Below are positions 9,562-17,247 of a stretch of DNA of 64,000 bases, in pieces. The stretch spans positions 1,502,539 through 1,566,538 of the forward strand of contig NZ_RYYU01000001.1 of the NCBI RefSeq assembly GCF_003977605.1, written 5' to 3'. The DNA comes from Prevotella koreensis (GTDB taxonomy: Bacteria; Bacteroidota; Bacteroidia; Bacteroidales; Bacteroidaceae). The notes beneath the pieces are model-generated. The model had not been told where the DNA came from, did no database searches, and worked only from the letters and a program-made list of their open reading frames with translations. A program made the position numbers and the translations under genes. Each line of letters opens with the position of its first letter. The first letter of the stretch is position 1.

Positions 9562-9568
9562 TATGTAT

Positions 9569-9598
9569 TTCCCTCGATAGAAAACACTATCGGGGGAA
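9569..9598 (+). terminator. hcp terminator
   Basis: TTCCCTCGATAG (9569-9580) pairs with CTATCGGGGGAA (9587-9598) apart from one T-G position, leaving a 6-base loop, just after the hcp stop. T-rich sequence follows. Confidence 0.65.
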
Positions 9599-9835
9599 TT
9601 TATGTTTTAGAGCAATAAAACATGTAAAAATAGCGTTCTTATAAAACAATAGTCCGTTAGTCCGTTAATTTTTTGGAGAGCGTTTGAGCATGACTTCAAA
9701 AGTGAGACAAAAATACGATTCAGCGATAGAATATAAATGGTTGAAAAAGAATGAGTTAAGTAATGAAATATAACATAAAACCGGTTATCTCTCTAATTTT
9801 CAGCAACTTTGTAGATTCAAAATACAATAAAGTTC

Positions 9836-10435
9836 ATGCTGATAACCAACTTGATTAGCCGATATATGAAACTCTGCAAAGTAGCATTTAGTGCCGGAGA
9901 TGGGGCAAAGTTAACCAAAAGTATTCAGACAAGCGACATGGAAATGCTTTTTCTTTTGATGGTCATCCCAAGGAGATGCAAATTCACGCAGATGGGACGC
10001 TATGGCAAGCGTGGCGAGCAATGCTATCGGCAGAAGGCCGGGAAGCATACCCCATACGTGGGTACGTTTTGGTCGGGCTGTGCAGGTGCAGTAAAGCACG
10101 GTATTGAGATACTCGGCATCGGAGTGATAGACGTGGACTTGCATGAGTGCATGATGCTCAAGACCGTACATACCACACTTGGAAAAGTTGAGGAGAAAAA
10201 CAAGATGAACCTATTCGACCGGTATGCCAGGGTGTTGGAGGATGCCTCAGGCAAGGCTTATGCACTCAAGGCATGGTGCAAGGAACTTGACATCTCCATA
10301 GACCGCCTTAAAGCGCAGATGGTCAACGCCTACTATGCGCAAGGAATTATTGACGTGTTAGAGAAGAACCCGAACACGCCATTAAATAAAGAAAGTGCAA
10401 ATGAGATATTTAGTTTCGCTGCTGACGCAGCATAG
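9836..10435 (+). pseudogene. decayed transposase fragment (DDE, IS4-like)
   Basis: The open frame gives about 199 residues, but only pieces look like a transposase. KAGKHTPYVGTFWSGCAGAVKHG followed by EILGIGVIDVDLHECMML matches the first catalytic region of IS4-type DDE transposases from Bacteroidetes as I remember them. The end (NPNTPLNKESANEIFSFAADAA) resembles their C-terminus. Most of the middle, including the later catalytic residues, is missing, and the first 65 or so residues look out of register. An internally deleted insertion sequence is the likely explanation. The fragment lies between hcp and its probable regulator gene and supports a mobile origin for the island. Terminal inverted repeats were not found. 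Confidence 0.6.
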
Positions 10436-10469
10436 TATTTTAACGTACTATTAATAAAAAAGACGCAAT

Positions 10470-11138
10470 ATGAAAGAAACTGCATTCGTTACTTTACAGA
10501 AATGTCCATTATTCCACGGATTTACAATTGATGAAATTAAACAAGCACTGATGTTAGCAGATTATAGAATAGTGAATTATCCTGCCAGGGATATATATAC
10601 TCTCGCTGGCATGCCTTGCAAGTATGCCGATATTATCATTGAGGGAGAGATGATTGCTCGTATGACAGGAATATCGGGTAAACAAGTTCAGATAGACAGG
10701 TTACCTGCATCAACCCTGATATCTCCAGCTTTTATCTTTGCCAATAAGAATGAAATGCCTGTAAGCGTAGAGACTAGCAAGCCAACACTTCTGATGCGTA
10801 TGATGCCATCAGAACTGAAAAAACTTATTGATACAGACGAAAGAATACGTTGGAATTTTATTCAACAATTGTCAATGATTGATGTTTTCCTTACGCAAAA
10901 GATGCGCATGCTCTCGCTTTTCAGTGTTAAAGAAAAGGTGGCTCAATACTTGATAAAAATAGCTACAGAACAACAAAGTCGAACTATTAAACTTAATGTG
11001 AGTCGTCAGGAAATGGCAGATATTTTTGGTATTCGGAAGTTCTCGCTACTTCGTTGCTTATCAGAATTCGAGGATAATGGAGCTATTAAGATAGAGGGAA
11101 AAACTATCACGATTATCAACTCCGATAAAATGAAATGA
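10470..11138 (+). CDS. Crp/FNR family regulator (HcpR-like)
   Basis: This 222-residue one-component regulator has an N-terminal cyclic-nucleotide-like beta barrel (about 5-115), a long dimer helix (about 120-150) and a C-terminal winged helix. The recognition helix is in VSRQEMADIFGIRKFSLLRCLSEF. It lacks the four-Cys cluster motif of oxygen-sensing FNR. Its place beside hcp, together with the palindromes at hcp and at the DUF438 gene, points to an HcpR-type sensor of nitrosative stress. In that family a haem cofactor is known for some members; whether this one binds haem is inference. No copy of the palindrome precedes its own gene. Confidence 0.85.
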   Translation: MKETAFVTLQKCPLFHGFTIDEIKQALMLADYRIVNYPARDIYTLAGMPCKYADIIIEGEMIARMTGISGKQVQIDRLPASTLISPAFIFANKNEMPVSVETSKPTLLMRMMPSELKKLIDTDERIRWNFIQQLSMIDVFLTQKMRMLSLFSVKEKVAQYLIKIATEQQSRTIKLNVSRQEMADIFGIRKFSLLRCLSEFEDNGAIKIEGKTITIINSDKMK

Positions 11139-11162
11139 TAGAACAGCATTGTGCTTAATAAT

Positions 11163-11200
11163 AAAAAGGCCAGAGATTACTAAAATACTCTGGTCTTTTT
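11163..11200. terminator. bidirectional terminator
   Basis: AAAAAGGCCAGAG (11163-11175) and CTCTGGTCTTTTT (11188-11200) form a 13-bp stem with one G-T pair, with A and T runs on both sides. It lies between two converging genes (regulator and cupin) and can serve both. Confidence 0.8.
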
Positions 11201-11248
11201 TATTATTTCCTATGCAACTGTTTTTCTGACCTTGCATCTACGGATTGT

Positions 11249-11569
11249 TTAGCCTCTGATCATGGTAATAATCATCTTGAATTTCTGTTCGGCCTTTACA
11301 GAGTGAAGAGCACCACTTGGGATAACGAAACTTTCACCTGCTTTTATGTGATTATCTGTTCCTTCTACATTTAGTACCATATTGCCATCTATAACATGTA
11401 TAAATGCATCGTATGGAGCAATGTGCTCTGATAATCCCTGCCCCTCATCGAATGAGAAGATTGTTATACTACCGGCATTATTGTGAACCAATTCCTTACT
11501 AACAACTCCACATTCTGCGTAATCTACCAAATCATTTGTTACAAATACTTTTCCTTTTTCGAACTTCAT
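11249..11569 (-). CDS. small cupin-fold protein
   Basis: This 106-residue protein has a single cupin barrel. Motif 1 is represented by LSEHIAPYDAFIHVIDGNMVL and motif 2 by GESFVIPSGALHSV, leaving His residues that could hold a metal. The function of such stand-alone cupins is rarely known. It is on the minus strand downstream of the DUF438 gene. A degenerate copy of the hcp palindrome (11641-11654) sits upstream, so membership in the same stress regulon is plausible. Confidence 0.75.
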   Translation of the reverse strand: MKFEKGKVFVTNDLVDYAECGVVSKELVHNNAGSITIFSFDEGQGLSEHIAPYDAFIHVIDGNMVLNVEGTDNHIKAGESFVIPSGALHSVKAEQKFKMIITMIRG

Positions 11570-11640
11570 AATATTATCTTTTTACTTGTTATTACTTCTA
11601 TTATACATTCTGCAACAGTTGTGCCATTAGCCTGTAAATT

Positions 11641-11654
11641 CTAACATTTATTAC
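11641..11654 (-). promoter_or_regulatory. weak copy of the hcp palindrome before the cupin gene
   Basis: CTAACATTTATTAC keeps 12 of the 14 positions of the hcp operator (GTAACATTTGTTAC). It lies 72 bp before the cupin start and just after the DUF438 stop. An AACTGTTG box at 11613-11620 is at nearly the right distance. Tentative. Confidence 0.3.
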
Positions 11655-11657
11655 ATA

Positions 11658-13184
11658 CTATTTCTCTAGGAAATGCTCCTTGGCAAACTCCATATCCTGA
11701 ACAAACTCAGCGGTGCCAATATATTTTCCCGCTTTATCTCGTACTGCCTGATATGTTACAAGCATTGTTCTGTCATTTTTCTCCATCCATATCTGTATTT
11801 TTTCACGTTTGCCACTACGAAAATCATTGATAATGGTTCTTACAATTGATTCTATCTTAGGAGGATGACATGAGAACACTTCTCTATCAATGGCCATCTG
11901 TGGACGATGGAACACTTTCTCGCCTTCATTAAAGAATCGGTTAATGTTATCTCCATCCACAAAAGTGATTTCCAGTGGGATGATATTAAGTAATGCTGTC
12001 AGTTGCTCTATTGTAAGATGACCACCAGGCATAACCACCTCTCCCTGATGCTCAGGAATTGAGTTGGTATATTCTTCTGCAACCACCCATTTATTGCTCA
12101 CAACATCAAGGCAAGTAGCGTAATCCTTACTGTCGCGATAAATACCCATCCATTCCTCATCAGTAAAATTGGCTGCACATATAGGGAAAAGGATGTTCTG
12201 CTCCTTATATATCATCTCATCAATACGCTGAATGACATTCTGTACACGTATAGTCCACTCTTCATCACGAGCCTGTTGTTTTACAAGTGAACTCAATTCA
12301 TTACGTATCTCGTCATCGAGCGTCCACATTATCTGCGAAGGACCAATAATATCGTATTTAACCTTCAGATGGGGATAGATCAAATCTCCCTTCTTGGCGT
12401 AATGCACTGCTATCTCACGAATCTTAGTTAAAGTAGAAGATACATCCTTGTCTTCATCCAAGAGATTTCTAATATCAGCAATGAGTTTTGCAAGAGAGTC
12501 ATTCTCCCGAGTGAATGTCTGCAGCGGATGACCATCTATATTTATGAGTGTTCCACATTTATCAATATTCTCTCTTGCCTTAGCCATGTTATGAGTCTCT
12601 TGTGCTTTAGTTTCAGCAAATGCATGCTCTCTTTTTAGTGAGGCTGATACTTCTTTTTCTGCATTGGCTATCTTTTCCTCGCGCGTAGCACCATGAAATA
12701 ATGCAGAATGAACATCACACAGTTTCTGCACCTTGTCTATAGACTCTCCCTCACGAATAAGTTCTTGTTCTGCACGCATAATCTCTGATGCTTCCACATC
12801 CTTGAAATTCTTGACGAAATCTCGTCTGACCTTTTCAATATCCTCACCGGCATTTAGTCGATGTAAATATCCTTTTAGTAAATCTATTCTCTCTTCTTTA
12901 GTAGATGTCTCCGGTGCATAAGTAAACTTTTCTGTTTTCTCCTTTACAAAATGTGTCATTTCACCAGATAATTCAAAACCATTCTGCATAAGAGCAACAA
13001 TTACTTTCTCCATCGCGATACCCCTAAGTTTGGCACCTTTTGGCAATGTCATCAACTTGCCCATCGACTTACGCATGAACTCCTTCTTGATTTCTACAAA
13101 ACCAAGATTGTTCATAATATCAATAAGTTCCGGGTACTGAGTTGTCAACTCATATATGTTCTGCGATAAATCTAACTTCTTCAT
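11658..13184 (-). CDS. DUF438/hemerythrin/PAS domain protein
   Basis: This 508-residue cytoplasmic protein has several domains. The N-terminal 60 residues (IYELTTQYPELIDIMNNLGF) resemble DUF1858. A DUF438-type segment follows (about 90-160: RIDLLKGYLHRLNAGEDIEKV). A hemerythrin-like four-helix region is at about 225-360 (HYAKKGDLIYPHLKVKYDI and EMIYKEQNILFPICAA). A C-terminal PAS domain is at about 395-505. Hemerythrin proteins bind di-iron, and relatives such as the RIC/ScdA group help repair iron-sulfur proteins after NO damage. The gene has an operator and promoter arranged exactly as at hcp, which ties it to the same stress. Its exact reaction is unknown. Confidence 0.85.
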   Translation of the reverse strand: MKKLDLSQNIYELTTQYPELIDIMNNLGFVEIKKEFMRKSMGKLMTLPKGAKLRGIAMEKVIVALMQNGFELSGEMTHFVKEKTEKFTYAPETSTKEERIDLLKGYLHRLNAGEDIEKVRRDFVKNFKDVEASEIMRAEQELIREGESIDKVQKLCDVHSALFHGATREEKIANAEKEVSASLKREHAFAETKAQETHNMAKARENIDKCGTLINIDGHPLQTFTRENDSLAKLIADIRNLLDEDKDVSSTLTKIREIAVHYAKKGDLIYPHLKVKYDIIGPSQIMWTLDDEIRNELSSLVKQQARDEEWTIRVQNVIQRIDEMIYKEQNILFPICAANFTDEEWMGIYRDSKDYATCLDVVSNKWVVAEEYTNSIPEHQGEVVMPGGHLTIEQLTALLNIIPLEITFVDGDNINRFFNEGEKVFHRPQMAIDREVFSCHPPKIESIVRTIINDFRSGKREKIQIWMEKNDRTMLVTYQAVRDKAGKYIGTAEFVQDMEFAKEHFLEK

Positions 13185-13216
13185 ATGCTTATCTTTTTAT
13201 ATTTTCTTTTTTAGTG

Positions 13217-13260
13217 CAAAGATATAGGTGTAAAAATAAGCCGTTGGTAACAAATGTTAT
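13217..13260 (-). promoter_or_regulatory. DUF438 gene promoter with Crp/FNR-type palindrome
   Basis: Reading leftward, the palindrome at 13247-13260 (plus-strand GTAACAAATGTTAT) precedes TATCTTTG (13217-13224). The centre-to-box distance is 36.5 bp, exactly that at hcp, placing the site near -42. Confidence 0.7.
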
Positions 13261-13454
13261 TCAACAGACTTAAGTATTGTTAAATGTTCAATAAGTTTCA
13301 CCACCGAGACTATTGGTGCGCAAGTGTCTATCCCTAACTCGTGTAATTATATAAATTTGCACATGTTTATGGAATCCATCCTTTTTACGCAATATTATTC
13401 TAAATAATTTTGTAAAAAAACTCTTGGCAATAAGGCTAATTGATAAAAAAGTAG

Positions 13455-13462
13455 TAATTTTG
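13455..13462 (+). promoter_or_regulatory. -7 box of the SGNH/MBOAT operon
   Basis: TAATTTTG matches TAnnTTTG and lies 58 bp before the SGNH gene. No well-spaced -33 element is visible. Confidence 0.45.
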
Positions 13463-13520
13463 CAAACTCTATATTAATATAGGCAATAGGATTTTATTTA
13501 AATTATTCATTTCCAACAAT

Positions 13521-14897
13521 ATGAACAATCAACCGGCAAGAACATTTGTTCTTATAGCAATTATAGTAACGATATTGGTTTATATGCACTTCATGCCGCA
13601 GGTGTCGCTGGCAGGGACATCACTTAGGGATGTTGACATTCTGAGTGACGTATTGCCCGAAATTGACGGTGATGACAACAGCGAAGTAATAGCGAAACCG
13701 GTGATACCGGCTGCTCCGACAGTGACCGCAAAGGCAGGAAAACCTGGCGAGCAAGCACCGGCAAAGAAAAAGAAACCTTGCCCACCGGGCACTACGTGCA
13801 TAATAGACTATTCGGGAGGCAGTGCTCACGGCATGGAGAGTTTCTACAAGGCTCTTGAAAATGTGCAGAAAATGAACCGTCCGGTGAGGGTGGCTTATTG
13901 GGGCGACTCGTTCATCGAAAGCGACATAATGACAACAGACCTGCGAGCACTGCTGCAAGACAAGTATGGCGGAAATGGTGTCGGGTGGGTTGACTGTGGC
14001 AAGACAACAAACAGTGCACGACCAACAGTGAGGGTGGCAACAAACGGCTTCACGAGCCATTCGGTAATGGAACGAAAGACATTCAACACCTCACAGCAGG
14101 GTATTTCGCAGAGATATTTTACCGTAGCAGGCTCTGCACAGGCTACGTTCAGCGGAACAACATGGAACAACCACTGCGGTTCGTGGGGCACATCAACCCT
14201 TTACTTCAAGACTTCAACGCCAATCAGCATCACAGCGACGATGAATGACGGAGAACAGAAGTCGTTCTCGATAGAGGCTGCGTCAAATGTGCAGAGCGTT
14301 TCGGTGACAGGACAGATGACGAAAGTGAAATGGGCTGTGAACGGAGCAAATTCTTCAACACAGTTCTACGGCACGGCACTCGACCCGAAAAACGGTGTGG
14401 TGGTGGACAATTTCGCCATGCGCGGAAGTGCCGGAATGTCATTGGCAAGCATACCGGAGCAGACAATGAAGGAGATGGCGGCAAAACGCCCATACGACAT
14501 GCTGGTGCTGCAGTTCGGACTGAACGCAACGAGTCAGCGAAGCACCCAGAAACAGTTGCAGCACTATGTGACACAGATGTCGAAAGTAGTGGAAATGCTG
14601 AAGCGATGCTACCCCAATGCCACAATACTGATTGTCAGCATGAGCGACAGAGACCAACGTTCCGGTGGAGAGATCAAGACAATGAAAGGTGTAGAAGAAC
14701 TGGTTTCCTATCAGCAATTATTGGCTGCCGACAACAAAGTGGCTTTCTTCAACCTCTTCGAGGCAATGGGAGGAAATGGCGGCATAAGCAAAATGGCACA
14801 GAAAGGTATGGCAGGCAAGGACTATACCCACATCAATTTCAAGGGCGGAGCCTACCTTGCAAAGAAACTGTATGACGGGATAATGGCCGGAAAGTAA
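13521..14897 (+). CDS. membrane-anchored SGNH/GDSL esterase-acetyltransferase
   Basis: The 458-residue protein starts with a single membrane helix (FVLIAIIVTILVYMHFM), a proline-rich linker and then a periplasmic SGNH domain. Block I is VAYWGDSFIESD with the nucleophile Ser near residue 130. Block III is LQFGLNATSQ. Block V is DYTHINFKGGAYLAKKL with the Asp/His pair. SGNH proteins paired with an MBOAT protein, as here 13 bp downstream, act as the transfer or esterase half of glycan O-acetylation systems. The target could be peptidoglycan or exopolysaccharide. Confidence 0.85.
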   Translation: MNNQPARTFVLIAIIVTILVYMHFMPQVSLAGTSLRDVDILSDVLPEIDGDDNSEVIAKPVIPAAPTVTAKAGKPGEQAPAKKKKPCPPGTTCIIDYSGGSAHGMESFYKALENVQKMNRPVRVAYWGDSFIESDIMTTDLRALLQDKYGGNGVGWVDCGKTTNSARPTVRVATNGFTSHSVMERKTFNTSQQGISQRYFTVAGSAQATFSGTTWNNHCGSWGTSTLYFKTSTPISITATMNDGEQKSFSIEAASNVQSVSVTGQMTKVKWAVNGANSSTQFYGTALDPKNGVVVDNFAMRGSAGMSLASIPEQTMKEMAAKRPYDMLVLQFGLNATSQRSTQKQLQHYVTQMSKVVEMLKRCYPNATILIVSMSDRDQRSGGEIKTMKGVEELVSYQQLLAADNKVAFFNLFEAMGGNGGISKMAQKGMAGKDYTHINFKGGAYLAKKLYDGIMAGK

Positions 14898-14910
14898 ACA
14901 AGACGCAAAG

Positions 14911-16404
14911 ATGACAATAATAGACAATATTGCGCAGGTCTTGACTTACGACCCTGCCCAGCCAATGATTTTCAGCAGCGGCATATTCCTTTGGCTCTTC
15001 CTCGGTTTCTGTTTCATATATATGCTTTTGCAGAAGAAACTCATGCCACGGCTTGTGTTCGTGACAATGTTTTCCTATTTCTTCTATTACAAGAGCAGTG
15101 GCATCTATTTCTTTTTGCTCGCCGTGGTTACGGTGAGCGACTGGCTGATAGGTCGGATGATGGGAAAGATTATCGAACGCGAACCGGATGACAAGCGCAA
15201 GACACGATTGCTCGTGGCACTGAGTGTGGTAATCGACCTCTCGTTGCTGGCTTATTTCAAATACACCAACTTCTTCCTCGGTTCGCTGTCACAGATTATC
15301 GGCAACAATTTCCAGCCGCTCGACATATTCCTACCGGTGGGAATAAGTTTCTTCACGTTCCAAAGTCTGAGTTATACGATAGACATCTACCGTCGCGAAA
15401 TACGCCCATTAGACTCGCTTCTCGACTATGCTTTCTTCGTTTCGTTCTTCCCACAACTCGTGGCAGGACCTATCGTGAAAGCACGCGACTTCGTTCCGCA
15501 GATTCGAAAACCACTCTCGATAACCCGACGAATGTTTGGCATGGGTGTATATCTTATCATAATAGGACTCTTCAAGAAAGCGGTAATCTCCGACTATATA
15601 AGCATCAACTTCGTGGAACGCGTGTTCGATCAGCCCGAAATGTTCAGTGGCTTGGAGGTGTTGTTAGGCATATATGGCTATGCCCTGCAGATTTACTGCG
15701 ACTTCTCAGGATATAGCGACATGGCCATAGGTATAGCACTGCTGCTCGGTTTCCGTTTCCCGATGAACTTCAATGCGCCTTATAGTTCGGTGTCGGTGAC
15801 CGATTTCTGGCGACGTTGGCATATTTCGCTCTCCACATGGCTTAAGCAATATCTGTATATTTCGCTCGGCGGCAACCGCAAGGGCAAATTTAAGACATAC
15901 TTGAACCTAACGCTGACAATGCTGCTCGGCGGACTATGGCACGGCGCATCATGGAATTTCATCCTTTGGGGAGCATTGCACGGGTTGGCACTCAGCGTTC
16001 ATAAGTTCTTCTCACAGAACATTTTCCGTCACGACAAACGATATAAAAGCACCGGAATACGCAAGATTGGGGCTATAATCATTACTTTCCACTTCGTTTG
16101 TTTCTGCTGGATATTCTTCCGCAGCAGCGATTTGGATACGAGTCTCACGATAATCGGACAGGTATTGACCAACTTCCACCCCGAACTGTTGTGGCAGGTG
16201 GTGAGCGGTTATCCATGGGTGTTCGGTCTGATGGCATTCGGTTTCTTAAGCCATTTCCTGCCGGACAGATGGCAGCAGCACATCATCGTCCGACTGTCCA
16301 TGACCAATGTTTTTGTCAGTGCGGCACTTATCACGGCCGTGATATACATCGTAATTCAGGTGAAGTCGAGCGACATACAGCCCTTCATCTACTTCCAGTT
16401 CTGA
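14911..16404 (+). CDS. MBOAT family O-acyltransferase (AlgI/PatA-like)
   Basis: This 497-residue polytopic membrane protein has about eleven hydrophobic segments. The family core is clear: VGISFFTFQSLSYTIDIYR, then YCDFSGYSDMAIGIALLLGF, then NFNAPYSSVSVTDFWRRWHISLS. The catalytic His is in LGGLWHGASWNFILWGALHG. Such proteins pass acetyl groups across the inner membrane to an SGNH partner, encoded just upstream. A hairpin directly after the stop probably ends the two-gene operon. Confidence 0.93.
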   Translation: MTIIDNIAQVLTYDPAQPMIFSSGIFLWLFLGFCFIYMLLQKKLMPRLVFVTMFSYFFYYKSSGIYFFLLAVVTVSDWLIGRMMGKIIEREPDDKRKTRLLVALSVVIDLSLLAYFKYTNFFLGSLSQIIGNNFQPLDIFLPVGISFFTFQSLSYTIDIYRREIRPLDSLLDYAFFVSFFPQLVAGPIVKARDFVPQIRKPLSITRRMFGMGVYLIIIGLFKKAVISDYISINFVERVFDQPEMFSGLEVLLGIYGYALQIYCDFSGYSDMAIGIALLLGFRFPMNFNAPYSSVSVTDFWRRWHISLSTWLKQYLYISLGGNRKGKFKTYLNLTLTMLLGGLWHGASWNFILWGALHGLALSVHKFFSQNIFRHDKRYKSTGIRKIGAIIITFHFVCFCWIFFRSSDLDTSLTIIGQVLTNFHPELLWQVVSGYPWVFGLMAFGFLSHFLPDRWQQHIIVRLSMTNVFVSAALITAVIYIVIQVKSSDIQPFIYFQF

Positions 16405-16444
16405 TGTTTCATGCAGATATCGGGTTGGTATCTGCATGGAACAT
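16404..16444 (+). terminator. hairpin after the MBOAT gene
   Basis: ATGTTTCATGCAGATA (16404-16419) pairs with TATCTGCATGGAACAT (16429-16444) at 15 of 16 positions, starting at the stop codon. There is no strong T run, so termination is likely but not certain. Confidence 0.5.
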
Positions 16445-16516
16445 AGTGAAATACAAGAAATAATCAAGACATAACACACAGAAAACAGACGAAAAAAATC
16501 GTTTTATGAAAAAAAA

Positions 16517-16548
16517 TTTGGAACTTATCATGTTTTTAGTTATATTTG
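16517..16548 (+). promoter_or_regulatory. promoter of the small lipoprotein gene at 16645
   Basis: TTTG (16517-16520), a 20-bp spacer and TATATTTG (16541-16548) form a consensus promoter, leaving a leader of about 90 bases. Confidence 0.65.
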
Positions 16549-16644
16549 CAAACATGATATTATGCAACACGCTTAGTCGAAGATATAAAAATACAATCGT
16601 ATAAGAAAGTCCGATTTTTATTAACCATTTAAATTTAATAAACA

Positions 16645-17061
16645 ATGAAAAAAGTAATTTTTAGCGCATTCTTAATGATGATGGGTCTATTCTTTGTTTC
16701 TTGCTCAGGAACAAAAGACTTTAAGACAGTGCTTGAAAATGCACAGAAAGATGGCGCAAATTGGAGTGTAGAAGAGTGGAAAGATGCCTACAGAGTTTCT
16801 ATGCAGGCTACAAAGCCTATGCTTGAGGAACTTAGCAAAATCAAGGAGAATGCTCAGAATTTAAGCGAGGAAGACCAGGTGAAGATGTTAGGTGAACTTG
16901 CTGAGAAGATGAAGAAATATGAGGAACTCAGCAATCAGTTAGAGGCTTTTAACAAGGCAGCACATGCAACAGAAAACGGTAAGAAAGTTTCTGAAGACCT
17001 GGAATTCCAAAAGGAGTTGGCAAAAGAACTTGGAATGGATAAATTAGTAGAAGATATGTAG
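16645..17061 (+). CDS. small helical lipoprotein, function unknown
   Basis: This 138-residue protein has an SPII signal (MKKVIFSAFLMMMGLFFVSC) with Cys20 as the lipidation site. The mature part is almost wholly charged alpha helix, with coiled-coil character over about residues 60-125 (LSKIKENAQNLSEEDQVKML, then LAEKMKKYEELSNQLEAFNK). I do not recognise the family. It stands alone between its own promoter and a strong terminator. Confidence 0.75.
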   Translation: MKKVIFSAFLMMMGLFFVSCSGTKDFKTVLENAQKDGANWSVEEWKDAYRVSMQATKPMLEELSKIKENAQNLSEEDQVKMLGELAEKMKKYEELSNQLEAFNKAAHATENGKKVSEDLEFQKELAKELGMDKLVEDM

Positions 17062-17079
17062 TTTTTTTTCATGTTGGTA

Positions 17080-17127
17080 AAAGACTTCGGATGAGGGTTT
17101 AGGCCTGATTCCGAAGTCTTTCTTTTG
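17080..17127 (+). terminator. terminator after the lipoprotein gene at 16645
   Basis: AAAGACTTCGGA (17080-17091) pairs perfectly with TCCGAAGTCTTT (17110-17121), followed by a T-rich stretch. Confidence 0.8.
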
Positions 17128-17145
17128 TATAAACCAAACTCGGGC

Positions 17146-17190
17146 ATTAAGACGCATGTGCTTAGATTTGAGATAAATCAGTAGCAAATT
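17146..17190. repeat. partial MITE-like repeat (family M)
   Basis: GACGCATGTGCTTAGATTTG and the bases around it match the end of the 198-bp element at 25242-25439 (GAACGCATTTGCTTAGATTTG region). Only a remnant of about 40 bp is left, upstream of the argS promoter. Confidence 0.45.
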
Positions 17191-17191
17191 C

Positions 17192-17222
17192 TTTGTATTG
17201 TCTCCAATTTTCAGTAACTTTG
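17192..17222 (+). promoter_or_regulatory. argS promoter
   Basis: TTTG (17192-17195), a 19-bp spacer and TAACTTTG (17215-17222) match the consensus exactly, 25 bp before the argS start. Confidence 0.75.
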
Positions 17223-17247
17223 CAGTCAAATTGGAAATCAATAAGTT

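Noticed and set aside
9690..9773. A 27-codon frame after hcp.
   Set aside because: Too short, no signal or coupling; it may be debris of the insertion sequence next to it.
9791..9815. Similarity of CTAATTTTCAGCAACTTTG to the argS promoter (17203-17222).
   Set aside because: Both contain the Bacteroidetes -7 pattern, so chance likeness of promoters explains it.
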